This document shows, piece after piece, positions 7,048 to 15,359 of a stretch of DNA of 64,000 bases. A model generated the notes under the pieces. The model made no database searches, was not told where the DNA came from, and saw nothing but the letters and a program-made list of their open reading frames with translations. How positions within the stretch are numbered: position 1 is the stretch's first letter; each line of letters begins with the position of its first letter. The stretch is from Cryptosporangium aurantiacum. GTDB taxonomy: Bacteria; Actinomycetota; Actinomycetes; Mycobacteriales; Cryptosporangiaceae. The stretch spans positions 1 through 64,000 of the forward strand of contig NZ_FRCS01000002.1 of NCBI RefSeq assembly GCF_900143005.1, written 5' to 3'. A program made the translations under genes and the position numbers.

Positions 7048-8013
7048 ATGGCAGCAAAGATCGTCGTCACCCAACCGGTTCACCCCGAAGCGCTCGACCG
7101 GCTGCGGGCCGCAGGGCACGAGGTCGTCGCGCTGGATTCGCCGCGCGGGCTCCCCGCGGACGAGGTGCGAAAAGCAACCGACGGCGCCGACGCGCTGCTG
7201 AGCCAGCTCACCGACCGGCTCACCGCCGACGTGTTCGAGAAGACGTCGCTGCGGATCGTCGCCACGATCGCCACCGGCTACGACAACATCGACGCGCGCG
7301 CGGCGTCCGAAGCAGGCGTTGTCGTGACCCACACGCCGGACGTCCTGACCGACGCGACCGCGGACCTGGCGATGACGCTGATGCTCGCGGTCGCCAGGCA
7401 CATCCCCGAGTCCGACACGACGGTCCGCTCCGGCACCACCGGGCCGTTCCGGCTGCTGCACGAACCGATGGGCATCGACATCTCCGGCGCTACGCTCGGC
7501 ATCGTCGGCCTCGGCCGGATCGGTGAGGCGGTCGCGCAACGCGCGCACTTCGGCTTCGGGATGAAGATCCTGTATACCGCCCGCTCGCAGCACTCGGCCG
7601 CCGAGGAGCGGTTCGCCGCCGAGCGGCTCCCGCTCGAACAACTACTAGCTCAGTCGGACGTCGTGAGCCTGCACGCTCCGCTGACCGACGAGACGCGGCA
7701 CCTGATCAACCGGGAGTCGCTGTCCCTCATGCGGCCGAACGCGATCCTGGTCAACACCGGCCGGGGCGGGCTGGTCAGCGAGGTCGACCTGGCGGCGGCG
7801 CTGCAGTCCGGACAGATCGCGGGCGCGGGGCTGGACGTGTTCGAGAACGAGCCTGACGTCCATCCCGATCTGCTCGCCTGCGGTCCGCGCGCAGTGCTGA
7901 CACCGCACGTGGGGAGCGCCACCGCGAAGACCCGCGCGGCGATGACCGCGCTGGCCGTCGACAACATCCTCGCCGTCCTCGCGGGAGATCCGCCGCGCAA
8001 CCCCGTACCGTGA
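7048..8013 (+). CDS. D-2-hydroxyacid dehydrogenase
   Basis: 321 residues. NAD(P)-dependent reductase of 2-keto acids, closest in style to glyoxylate/hydroxypyruvate reductases. The Rossmann motif GLGRIGEAVAQRA lies near residue 155. Catalytic residues are visible as Arg in VNTGRGGLVSE, Glu in DVFENEPDVHP and His in LTPHVGSAT. The ATG chosen (MAAKIVVTQPVHPEAL) matches the usual family N-terminus; a longer in-frame extension overlaps the STAND gene and looks non-coding. It is followed after 4 bases by the polyphosphate kinase gene, so the two are probably co-transcribed. Confidence 0.9.
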   Translation: MAAKIVVTQPVHPEALDRLRAAGHEVVALDSPRGLPADEVRKATDGADALLSQLTDRLTADVFEKTSLRIVATIATGYDNIDARAASEAGVVVTHTPDVLTDATADLAMTLMLAVARHIPESDTTVRSGTTGPFRLLHEPMGIDISGATLGIVGLGRIGEAVAQRAHFGFGMKILYTARSQHSAAEERFAAERLPLEQLLAQSDVVSLHAPLTDETRHLINRESLSLMRPNAILVNTGRGGLVSEVDLAAALQSGQIAGAGLDVFENEPDVHPDLLACGPRAVLTPHVGSATAKTRAAMTALAVDNILAVLAGDPPRNPVP

Positions 8014-8017
8014 ACGG

Positions 8018-8851
8018 ATGGCGAAGCGCAGCCCCGACATCGACGAAGCGACCCGGCCTCCGCGGATTTCGAAGAAGCCGTACGAGGCCGAGTTGCTCCG
8101 CTTGCAGACCGAGCTGGTGACCATGCAGGCCTGGCTACGCCAGTCCGGCACCCGGCTGCTCGTGATCTTCGAAGGACGCGATGCCGCGGGCAAGGGCGGC
8201 ACGATCAGCCGTGTCGGCCAGTACCTCAACCCCCGCTACGCGCGCACGGTCGCGCTGCCCGCGCCGACCGAGCGGGAAAAGGGCCAGTGGTACTTCCAGC
8301 GATACATCCAGCACCTGCCGACCGCTGGTGAGGCCGTGCTCTTCGACCGTTCCTGGTACAACCGGGCCGGCGTCGAGCGGGTGATGGGCTTCTGCACGGA
8401 GGACGAGTACCGCCGCTTCCTGCACCAGTGCCCGCTGTTCGAGCGGATGCTCGTCGAGGACGGCATCGAGCTGCGCAAGTACTGGTTCTCGGTGAGCGAC
8501 GCCGAGCAGCAGCGCCGGTTCGAGTCCCGGCTCACCGACCCGCTGCGCCGCTGGAAGCTCTCGCCGATGGACGTGCAGTCGATCGCCCGCTGGGAGGACT
8601 ACTCCCGCGCCAAGGACGAGATGTTCGTGCACACCGACATCCCCGAGGCGCCGTGGCACGTCGTGGAGAGCGACGACAAGCGCTCCGCGCGGCTGAACAT
8701 GATCGCCCACCTGCTCTCGACGGTGCCGTACGAGCAGCTCGACGAGCCGGACATCGCGCTGCCGAAGCGTCCGAGGTCGTCCGGGTACAAGCGTCCGCCG
8801 CGCGACACCCAGCGGTTCGTCCCGGACCACGCGTCGACTCTCACGAGTTAA
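8018..8851 (+). CDS. ppk2: PPK2 family polyphosphate kinase
   Basis: 277 residues, one PPK2 domain. Transfers phosphate between polyphosphate and nucleotides, in the cytoplasm. Walker A is FEGRDAAGKGG (residues 51-61) and Walker B is VLFDRSWYNR with Asp110; the lid region follows (GVERVMGFCTEDEY), then the family block KYWFSVSDAEQQRRFESR. Length and motifs fit single-domain PPK2 enzymes that phosphorylate nucleoside diphosphates or GDP. The exact nucleotide preference cannot be read from sequence. Four bases separate it from the dehydrogenase upstream. Confidence 0.93.
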   Translation: MAKRSPDIDEATRPPRISKKPYEAELLRLQTELVTMQAWLRQSGTRLLVIFEGRDAAGKGGTISRVGQYLNPRYARTVALPAPTEREKGQWYFQRYIQHLPTAGEAVLFDRSWYNRAGVERVMGFCTEDEYRRFLHQCPLFERMLVEDGIELRKYWFSVSDAEQQRRFESRLTDPLRRWKLSPMDVQSIARWEDYSRAKDEMFVHTDIPEAPWHVVESDDKRSARLNMIAHLLSTVPYEQLDEPDIALPKRPRSSGYKRPPRDTQRFVPDHASTLTS

Positions 8852-8879
8852 CGGACCCCGCCGCGGGTAGGTCGGCGTT

Positions 8880-9383
8880 ATGCCCGATTCTGCCCGTGAG
8901 ACCTTCCCGCTGACAGTCAACGGCACCACCCACCACCTGACCGTCGATCCACGCACCACCGTCCTCGACGCGCTCCGCGAACACCTGGGGCTGACCGGCG
9001 CCAAGAAGGGCTGCGACCACGGTCAGTGCGGCGCCTGCACGGTGCTGCTCGACGGCCGCCGGGTCAACAGCTGCCTGATCCTGGCGATCTCCCAGCAGGA
9101 CGCCTTGATCACGACGGTCGAAGGCCTCGGCGACGACTTGCACCCCGTGCAGCGGGAGTTCCTCGAACATGACGCCTACCAGTGCGGTTACTGCACGCCC
9201 GGCCAGGTCTGCTCGGCCGTCGGCATGCTCGACGAGGTCGCGCAGGGCTGGCCCAGCGCGGTCACCCGCACCGGCGAGCCGGCCCTCGACCGCGCGGAGG
9301 TCCGGGAGCGGATGAGCGGGAACCTCTGCCGCTGCGGCGCCTACCCGAACATCGTCGACGCGATCCTGGGGGCGGCCCGGTGA
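8880..9383 (+). CDS. Molybdenum hydroxylase [2Fe-2S] subunit
   Basis: 167 residues. Small subunit of a xanthine-oxidase-family enzyme. The N-terminal plant-type ferredoxin domain has CDHGQCGACTVLLDGRRVNSC, and the C-terminal four-helix domain binds a second cluster through CGYCTPGQ and CRCG. It passes electrons between the molybdopterin and FAD subunits. The order small-FAD-large with GTGA and ATGA overlaps matches E. coli paoABC (yagTSR). PaoA of E. coli carries a Tat signal for export; this protein starts directly at the ferredoxin domain with no signal, so the complex should be cytoplasmic. Confidence 0.93.
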   Translation: MPDSARETFPLTVNGTTHHLTVDPRTTVLDALREHLGLTGAKKGCDHGQCGACTVLLDGRRVNSCLILAISQQDALITTVEGLGDDLHPVQREFLEHDAYQCGYCTPGQVCSAVGMLDEVAQGWPSAVTRTGEPALDRAEVRERMSGNLCRCGAYPNIVDAILGAAR

Positions 9384-10357
9384 AGACGTTCGCCTACCGC
9401 TCGGCGACCGACATCGACGAAGCCATCGCCGCGAACGGCACGTTCCTGGCCGGTGGCACGAACCTCGTCGACCTGATGAAGCTCGGCGTCGAGACGCCGG
9501 ACACTCTCGTCGACATCAACCGGCTGCCGCTGCACGACGTCGTCCGCCGGCCCGACGGGGGCCTGCGGATCGGCGCCGGCGTCCGGAACAGCGAGCTCGC
9601 GGCACACCCGGTCGTGCGGCGGCACTACCCGGTGCTCGGGCAGGCGCTGCTCTCCGGCGCGTCCGGTCAGCTGCGCAACATGGCCACGACCGGCGGGAAC
9701 CTGCTCCAACGCACCCGTTGCCGGTACTTCATGGATGCGACGAAGAACTGCAACAAGCGGACGCCGGGCAGCGGCTGTCCGGCGCGCGACGGTGACCACC
9801 GCAACCTGGCGATCCTCGGCGCGTCCGAGCACTGCGTCGCCTCCCATCCGTCGGACCTCGCCGTCGCGCTGGTCGCGCTGGACGCCGTCGCCCGGATCAC
9901 CGGGCCGGACGGCGAGCGCACGGTCCCGGTCGAGCAGCTGCATCGCCTGCCCGGTGACGAGCCGCATCGCGACACCGTCCTGGGCCGCGGCGAGCTGATC
10001 ACCGCCGTGGACCTCCCACCGCTGCCCGACAACTACCCCAGCGCTTACCGCAAGGCCCGCGACCGCGCGTCCTACGCGTTCGCGGTCGGTTCGGTGGCCG
10101 CAGCCGTGAAGGTCTGGTCGGACGGCACCGTGGACGACGTCCGGCTCGCGTTCGGCGCCATCGCGCACAAGCCGTGGCGGGCCCACCGAGCCGAGGAGGA
10201 GCTGCGTGGGCGCCCGGCGACCCGGGAGGAGTTCCTGGCCGCGGCCGACGCCGAACTGGCCGCCGCGGAGCCGCTGCGCGACAACGGTTTCAAGGTGACG
10301 CTGATCCGCAACCTCGTCGCCGCGGTCCTCACCGACCTCACCGGAGGCCCGCGATGA
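9380..10357 (+). CDS. Molybdenum hydroxylase FAD-binding subunit
   Basis: 325 residues, GTG start overlapping the upstream stop by 4 bases. Middle subunit of the CO-dehydrogenase/xanthine-oxidase type; FAD-contact motifs are FLAGGTNLVDLMKLG near residue 30 and ATTGGNLLQRTRC near 110. Between them and the C-terminal domain lies an insertion with CRYFMDATKNCNKRTPGSGC and a further Cys in SEHCVAS, matching the extra [4Fe-4S] cluster site known in PaoB and 4-hydroxybenzoyl-CoA reductase. This supports a PaoABC-like aldehyde oxidoreductase rather than a plain xanthine dehydrogenase. Confidence 0.92.
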   Translation: MKTFAYRSATDIDEAIAANGTFLAGGTNLVDLMKLGVETPDTLVDINRLPLHDVVRRPDGGLRIGAGVRNSELAAHPVVRRHYPVLGQALLSGASGQLRNMATTGGNLLQRTRCRYFMDATKNCNKRTPGSGCPARDGDHRNLAILGASEHCVASHPSDLAVALVALDAVARITGPDGERTVPVEQLHRLPGDEPHRDTVLGRGELITAVDLPPLPDNYPSAYRKARDRASYAFAVGSVAAAVKVWSDGTVDDVRLAFGAIAHKPWRAHRAEEELRGRPATREEFLAAADAELAAAEPLRDNGFKVTLIRNLVAAVLTDLTGGPR

Positions 10358-12432
10358 CGACCCCCACCCGCACCGGTTCGATCGGCACGCCGGTCGCCCG
10401 GATCGAGGGCCCCCTGAAGGTCACCGGCGCCGCCCGGTACGCGGTCGAGTACCCGGTGGAGAACGTCGCCTACGCCTGGGTGGTGCAGTCGCCGGTGCCG
10501 CGCGGCACGCTCACCGGCATCGACGCCCCGGACGACGAGGACGTCCTCGCGACGCTCTGGCACGGCAACGCGCCGAAGCTGGCGAAGAGCAGAGACCCGG
10601 AACTGCTGGTACTCCAGTCGCCGCGGATCAGCTACCGGGGGCAAGTCGTCGCGCTGGTCGTCGCCCGGACGCTGGAAGCCGCACGACACGCAGCGCAGAG
10701 CGTCCGACTGAGCATTGAGGTAGAGACGCACGACGCGGAACTCGCGGCGGACCACCCGCACCTCTACACGCCGGAGAAGCTCAACACGGGTGACCCGACC
10801 GACACGTCGCAGGGCGACGTGGACGCCGCGCTCCGGGAGGCGGCGACGACCGTCGACGTCACGTACCGGACGCCCGCGCTGCACAACCAGCCGATGGAGC
10901 CACACGCGACGACCGCGTTCTGGGTCGACGACGACCTGGTGCTCTACGACTCCAACCAGGGCCCGTCGGCGATCGCCAAGCAGGTCGCGGGCGTCTTCGG
11001 TCTGGACGTCGCCCGGGTGCACGTAGTCGCCGAGCACGTCGGCGGCGGGTTCGGCTCGAAGGGCAGTGCGCGGCCGAACGCGATCCTGGCCGCGATGGCC
11101 GCGCGAGTGGTCGACATCCCGGTGCGGCTGGCGCTGCCGCGGCAGGCGCTGTTCACGATGGTCGGGCACCGGACGCCGACCATCCAGCGGGTGCGGCTCG
11201 GTGCGACCGCCGACGGGGTGCTGACCGCGATCGCCCACGACGTGGTGCAGCAGACGTCGACGCTGCACGAGTACGCCGAGGCGACGGCCGTCGTCACCCG
11301 GCACCTGTACGCGGCCCCGAACCGCCGGACGTCGCACCGGATGGCGCGGCTGGACATGCCGACGCCGCGCTGGATGCGCGCGCCCGGCGAGGCGCCGGGC
11401 ATGGTGGCGCTGGAGTGCGCGATCGACGAGCTCGCGGCGTCGCTGGCGATCGACCCGATCGAGCTGCGGATCCGCAACGAGCCGGACGTCGAGCCGGAGG
11501 ACGGTACGCCGTTCAGCAGCCGTCAGTACGTGGAGTGCCTGCGGGAGGGCGCCGCCCGCTTCGGGTGGGGGTCGCGGGATCCCCGGCCGCGGCAGAGGCG
11601 GGAGGGCAACTGGTGGATCGGCACCGGTGTCGCCGGCGCGATCTACCCGTCGATGGTGATGCCATCGACGGCGTCGGCCCGGATCGAACCGGATGGGAAC
11701 GTGGAGGTGTCGGTGGCCGCAGTGGACATCGGCACCGGGTCGCGCACCATCCTGCACCAGGTCGCGGCGGACGCACTGGGGATCCCGCTGGAGCGGGTGA
11801 CCGTGCGGATCGGCGACAGCGCGCTACCGAAGGCGTCGATCGCGGGTGGGTCGTCGGGGAGCGCGTCCTGGAGCTGGGCGGTCGACGGCGCGTGCCGCGC
11901 CCTGCGCGAACGGCTGACCGAGCCCGTTCCGCCGGAGGGGCTGACCGCCACGTTCGACGCCGGCCCCGCGGTGAAGGCACGCGAGGACGCCGGGAAGCAC
12001 GCGTTCGGGGCGCACTTCGCGGAGGTCCGGGTGGACGCGGACACCGGTGAGGTGCGGGTGTCGCGGCTGTTCGGCATGTACGCGGTCGGGCGTGTGCTCA
12101 ACCCGCGGACCGCCCGCAGCCAGTTCATCGGCGGCATGACGATGGGGATGGGCATGGCGCTGCACGAGGAGAGCGTGCTGGACGCCACCACCGGCGACTG
12201 GGTCAACCACGACCTGGCCGAGTACCACGTGCCCGCGCACGCCGACGTCGAGTCGATCGAGGCGGCGTGGCTCGACGAGGACGATCCGACGGTGAACCCG
12301 CTCGGGGTGAAGGGGATCGGCGAGATCGGCATCGTCGGGTCACCGGCCGCGATCGTCAACGCGATCTGGCACGCGACCGGCGTCCGCGTCCGCGATCTCC
12401 CGGTGCGCCTCGACAAACTCCTGGGGTGCTAG
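10354..12432 (+). CDS. Molybdopterin-binding aldehyde oxidoreductase large subunit
   Basis: 692 residues, start ATGA-coupled to the FAD subunit. The catalytic subunit, predicted to hydroxylate aldehydes (or N-heterocycles) at a molybdopterin-cytosine-dinucleotide centre. Family blocks seen include VARIEGPLKVTGAARYAVEY at the N-terminus, HVGGGFGSKG, the MRAPGEAPG stretch and, near the C-terminus, GVKGIGEIGIVGSPAAIVNA, which holds the catalytic Glu (GVKGIGE). Length fits PaoC/YagR (about 730). No molybdenum cofactor insertion chaperone of the XdhC/PaoD type is encoded next to it in this window. Confidence 0.93.
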   Translation: MTTPTRTGSIGTPVARIEGPLKVTGAARYAVEYPVENVAYAWVVQSPVPRGTLTGIDAPDDEDVLATLWHGNAPKLAKSRDPELLVLQSPRISYRGQVVALVVARTLEAARHAAQSVRLSIEVETHDAELAADHPHLYTPEKLNTGDPTDTSQGDVDAALREAATTVDVTYRTPALHNQPMEPHATTAFWVDDDLVLYDSNQGPSAIAKQVAGVFGLDVARVHVVAEHVGGGFGSKGSARPNAILAAMAARVVDIPVRLALPRQALFTMVGHRTPTIQRVRLGATADGVLTAIAHDVVQQTSTLHEYAEATAVVTRHLYAAPNRRTSHRMARLDMPTPRWMRAPGEAPGMVALECAIDELAASLAIDPIELRIRNEPDVEPEDGTPFSSRQYVECLREGAARFGWGSRDPRPRQRREGNWWIGTGVAGAIYPSMVMPSTASARIEPDGNVEVSVAAVDIGTGSRTILHQVAADALGIPLERVTVRIGDSALPKASIAGGSSGSASWSWAVDGACRALRERLTEPVPPEGLTATFDAGPAVKAREDAGKHAFGAHFAEVRVDADTGEVRVSRLFGMYAVGRVLNPRTARSQFIGGMTMGMGMALHEESVLDATTGDWVNHDLAEYHVPAHADVESIEAAWLDEDDPTVNPLGVKGIGEIGIVGSPAAIVNAIWHATGVRVRDLPVRLDKLLGC

Positions 12433-12776
12433 AGCCCCGACGAAGCCACCAGTCGCTTCGGGGCGATGCGGCGCCAGGCGTCGACGAGATGTTCGCGCAG
12501 GACGTCGGCGCCGACCGCGCCGAGCCGCACCTGCACCCACCCGTGCTTTCCGACGTACGCGGGGACGCTGTACGCGTCGGGCTCGGACGCGATCAGCTCC
12601 GCCTGCTCCTCCAGCGTCGCCTTGAACGACGCGGTGGGGTCGGGGGTGTCGTCCGACGCGCAGGTGGCGAACATCTTGTTGCGCACCCGGAACGTCGGGT
12701 GCCCCCATGCCTCGACCTCGGTCGCCTCAGGCAACCCCAGTGCCAGCGCGCGCATCTCCGCCACGGTCACTCCCAT
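12429..12776 (-). CDS. MmcQ/YjbR family protein
   Basis: 115 residues, the usual length of the YjbR fold, a small alpha/beta protein with a possible DNA-binding surface. Recognisable pieces are LALGLPEATEVEAWGHPTFRVRNKMF at the start and YVGKHGWVQVRLGAV later. The biological role of the family is not settled. It overlaps the preceding rhomboid gene by 50 bases on the same strand and converges with the molybdenum hydroxylase operon, with stop codons overlapping. Confidence 0.85.
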   Translation of the reverse strand: MGVTVAEMRALALGLPEATEVEAWGHPTFRVRNKMFATCASDDTPDPTASFKATLEEQAELIASEPDAYSVPAYVGKHGWVQVRLGAVGADVLREHLVDAWRRIAPKRLVASSGL

Positions 12777-13290
12777 GGGGAAACCTAATCATGACCCCAC
12801 CCACCACCGCACCGGCCAGCAGCGGCGCGCCATGGTTGTCGCCGCTCACCGCCAGCGCGAACGCCCCCACCAACAACGCACCGGCCCCGGCGCGCATCGC
12901 GGACGGCGTCCCCGGCCGCCCGACCAAAAGCCACGCCGCGACTCCCCCGAGCAGCCCGGCGACCGCCACCGACGAGCCCGCGTTGTAGTACTCGCTCGCG
13001 TAGCTGTAGACCTCGCCGACGACGCCGCCCGTCAGGTACAGCACGAGCCAGCGCGCCCGACCGTAGACCTGCTCGACGAGCGCCCCGAAGATCAGCAACC
13101 CGATGCCGTTGTTGAAGATCTGGCCCCAGCCCTGCGGGTTCACCAGGATCGGCGTCACCAGTCGCCAGACCTCACCGTCGAAGAACCCCGGATCCCTGGC
13201 CAGCGCGTCGACGACGGCGGGAACGGCGTACCCCAGTGCGGTGGTCACTGTTGTGACGGCGAACACCACCCACGTGAGCCACGTTTTCAC
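12727..13290 (-). CDS. Rhomboid family intramembrane serine protease
   Basis: 187 residues, several hydrophobic segments. The catalytic serine is likely in AGSSVAVAGLLGG (family GxSG position, here GSS), and the catalytic histidine in NHGAPLLAGAVVGG in the last membrane helix. The N-terminal part has the loop-1 region FFDGEVWRLVTPILVNPQGW and the NNGIGLLIFGALVEQVYG helix common in rhomboids. GTG start overlapping the stop of the AraC gene (GTGA). The replacement of the usual GxSG by GSSV needs care; activity is likely but not certain. Confidence 0.75.
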   Translation of the reverse strand: MKTWLTWVVFAVTTVTTALGYAVPAVVDALARDPGFFDGEVWRLVTPILVNPQGWGQIFNNGIGLLIFGALVEQVYGRARWLVLYLTGGVVGEVYSYASEYYNAGSSVAVAGLLGGVAAWLLVGRPGTPSAMRAGAGALLVGAFALAVSGDNHGAPLLAGAVVGGVMIRFPHGSDRGGDARAGTGVA

Positions 13291-14219
13291 ACCCGCAACT
13301 CTCGCGCAGTGCAGCCGTACCGCTGTCGAAAAGCGCGACTGAAGTGCGAAGCATCAACAAATCCCCAGCCGAACGCCAGGTCGCTGATCGTGCGGTGGCG
13401 CTGCGCCGGGTCGAGCAGCTCGGCGCGGACCCGCTCCAGACGCTGAACCCAGATCCACTCCGCGATCGAATACGACTCGCCCGCGAACGCCCGGTGCAGC
13501 GTGCTCACCGAGGTGTGCAGCTCGGCGGCGATCGACGCGACCGTGAGGCCCGGATCGCGCAGCCGCGCCCGGGCGCAGGCCATGACCTGCTCGCGACGCG
13601 TGGCCGCCGACGGTTCCGGCCGCGCGTCGCCGGCCAGTGCGCTCAGCCCGGCGACGACCAGGTGCTCGACGCCGCGGGCCACCGCGACGGCGGCGGCCGG
13701 TTCGAGCACGGTGATGTCGGCGGCGAGCGTCCGGATCATCTCGATCAGCAGATGGCCGGCCCCCTGCGCACCGCGCACGCCCCGAGCCGTGCGGCGGGTC
13801 GGGTCGCCGAGCTGTGACCGCAGCGCGGGGCCGGGCAGCATCAACACGTACTGCTGGAACGCGCCGGGAAACCCGAGCTCGTAGGGCCGCGTCGAGTCGT
13901 AGAGCGCGAAGTCGCCGGGTCGTAACTCGACGGTGCGACCGTCCTGACTGACCAGGCCGGTGCCCTCGGTCTGGATGTTGACCAGGAAGTAGTCCTCGGC
14001 GGAGCGGGCGATCAGCGACGGGGAGCGCACGACGTTCTGCGGTGTGGACGTCACCAGCGACAGCTCCAGCGTGGCGAGTGAGTCGACGCGGATCGAGCCG
14101 GTCACGTTGTTGTCCGGCGTTCGGCACCGCAGCGGCACATACGCGTCCGACACAACCGCATTCCAGTACTCCAGCCGCTCGCGCGCGGCCACCGCGTCGG
14201 TAGTGAAAACGCGCGCCAT
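13287..14219 (-). CDS. AraC family regulator, NitR/FeaR-like
   Basis: 310 residues. The N-terminal half (RLEYWNAVVSDAYVPLRC; GDFALYDSTRPYELGFPG) is the AraC-binding-like domain of NitR, FeaR and related regulators, and the C-terminal half has the double helix-turn-helix (VASIAAELHTSVSTLHRAF; ISDLAFGWGFVDASHFSRAFRQRYG). It faces the aldoxime dehydratase gene across about 110 bases. In nitrile-degrading Rhodococcus this regulator type controls nitrile and aldoxime genes, so control of the neighbour is a good inference. The ATG at 14219 is preferred over an upstream in-frame TTG. Repeats CATCAG at 14261 and 14295 (34 bases apart) could be half-sites. Confidence 0.85.
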   Translation of the reverse strand: MARVFTTDAVAARERLEYWNAVVSDAYVPLRCRTPDNNVTGSIRVDSLATLELSLVTSTPQNVVRSPSLIARSAEDYFLVNIQTEGTGLVSQDGRTVELRPGDFALYDSTRPYELGFPGAFQQYVLMLPGPALRSQLGDPTRRTARGVRGAQGAGHLLIEMIRTLAADITVLEPAAAVAVARGVEHLVVAGLSALAGDARPEPSAATRREQVMACARARLRDPGLTVASIAAELHTSVSTLHRAFAGESYSIAEWIWVQRLERVRAELLDPAQRHRTISDLAFGWGFVDASHFSRAFRQRYGCTARELRV

Positions 14220-14329
14220 GACTTCGACGGTAGGAACGGAACCCAGCGCGCTCAAGACTGCATCAGAGAGTCAACAAAGATGACACACAGGGACCATCAG
14301 GCATTCATCCGCCGCCGCACGCTGTGCCC

Positions 14330-15313
14330 ATGAGCATCGAGTCGGCGATCCCTCCCCACCTGACCACCGACCGCACCCGGACTCGTCGCATCCCCGACGA
14401 CTACGCACCGCCGTACCCGTCGTTCGTCGCCCGGCCGGCGCCTTCGGTCAAGCAGGTGGTGATGGCCTACTTCGGGGTGCAGGGCGCGGCGGAGCCGGCC
14501 ACGTTCCCCGGCCCGGACGGCCCGGGTCACGTCGAATACGCCCGCGGCGAAGACCTCATCGCCACGGCATATTGGGACGATCCGGCAGCCTTCGACCGCT
14601 GGTTCGCCGCCCACCGCGCGGAGTGGCTGGGAGACGCCGTCCGCGAGCCCGGCGTCGGGCGCTGGGTCGAGATCCTGCGCCCCACCGTCGAGGCACACGA
14701 GACGCTGTTCTCCTCGCTCGGCCGGCCGGAAGGCGTCGCGGTGCTCGCCGACGAGTTCTCCGGCCCGGTGCAGGAGCACGCGTACTGGGGCGGCATGCGG
14801 GATCGGATCCCGCTCTCCCAGACCGATCCGATGGCAGCCGCGGGTGGCCTGGCCCTCGAGCACGACGGCGGCCGGGTGCGGGTCCGGCCACAGCACGGGC
14901 TGTGCCTGATCCGCTCCGGTCAGGACTGGGCCGACACCGACGGCGAGGAGCGCGAGCTGTACCTGCGGGACGTCGAGCCGGTCCTGCGGGCGGGTATGGA
15001 CTACCTCCGCGACGAGGGCAGTGCGATCGGCTGCTACAGCAACCGGTACGTCACCGTGCTGGAGGACGGGGCACCGGTCGACCGCAGCTACGGGCTGAGC
15101 TGGTGGCGCAGCCTGGATGCGCTGGAGCGCTGGGCCGAATCGCACCCGACCCACGTCGCGATCTTCGGCGCCGCGATGAAGTACCTGACCACCGTCGGCC
15201 CGGCCGCGCGCGTGCGCCTCTACCACGAGGTCTCGGTGGCGACCGCCGACGAGCAGTACTTCGAGTACGTGGACTGCCGTCCGGGAACGGGCCTGCTCGC
15301 CGCCTTCGAATGA
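14330..15313 (+). CDS. oxd: Aldoxime dehydratase (haem lyase)
   Basis: 327 residues. Dehydrates aldoximes to nitriles at a haem b whose iron binds the substrate nitrogen. The start ESAIPPHLTTDRTRTRRIPDDY and YPSFVARPAPS are hallmark sequences of phenylacetaldoxime dehydratases. The proximal haem histidine is expected in THVAIFGAAMKYL, and the distal catalytic histidine in LYHEVSV near the C-terminus. Length matches OxdRE/OxdB (about 350). The gene is divergent from a NitR-like regulator. In known clusters nitrile hydratase, amidase or nitrilase follow; none is present here, so nitrile turnover must rely on genes elsewhere. Confidence 0.92.
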   Translation: MSIESAIPPHLTTDRTRTRRIPDDYAPPYPSFVARPAPSVKQVVMAYFGVQGAAEPATFPGPDGPGHVEYARGEDLIATAYWDDPAAFDRWFAAHRAEWLGDAVREPGVGRWVEILRPTVEAHETLFSSLGRPEGVAVLADEFSGPVQEHAYWGGMRDRIPLSQTDPMAAAGGLALEHDGGRVRVRPQHGLCLIRSGQDWADTDGEERELYLRDVEPVLRAGMDYLRDEGSAIGCYSNRYVTVLEDGAPVDRSYGLSWWRSLDALERWAESHPTHVAIFGAAMKYLTTVGPAARVRLYHEVSVATADEQYFEYVDCRPGTGLLAAFE

Positions 15314-15359
15314 CGCTCTGCAGACTGAGCGCCGTCCGCAGGGGTCGGTCGAAAAGAAT

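Noticed and set aside
4450-7641. Long antisense and out-of-frame reading frames within the STAND, transport and oxidoreductase genes
   Set aside because: High GC content leaves long shadow frames; they are Arg/Pro/Ala-rich, lack recognisable domains and have no ribosome sites.
14256-14329. CATCAG repeats as AraC half-sites
   Set aside because: Only two 6-base copies 34 bases apart; too short to claim as an operator, so mentioned only in the regulator entry.
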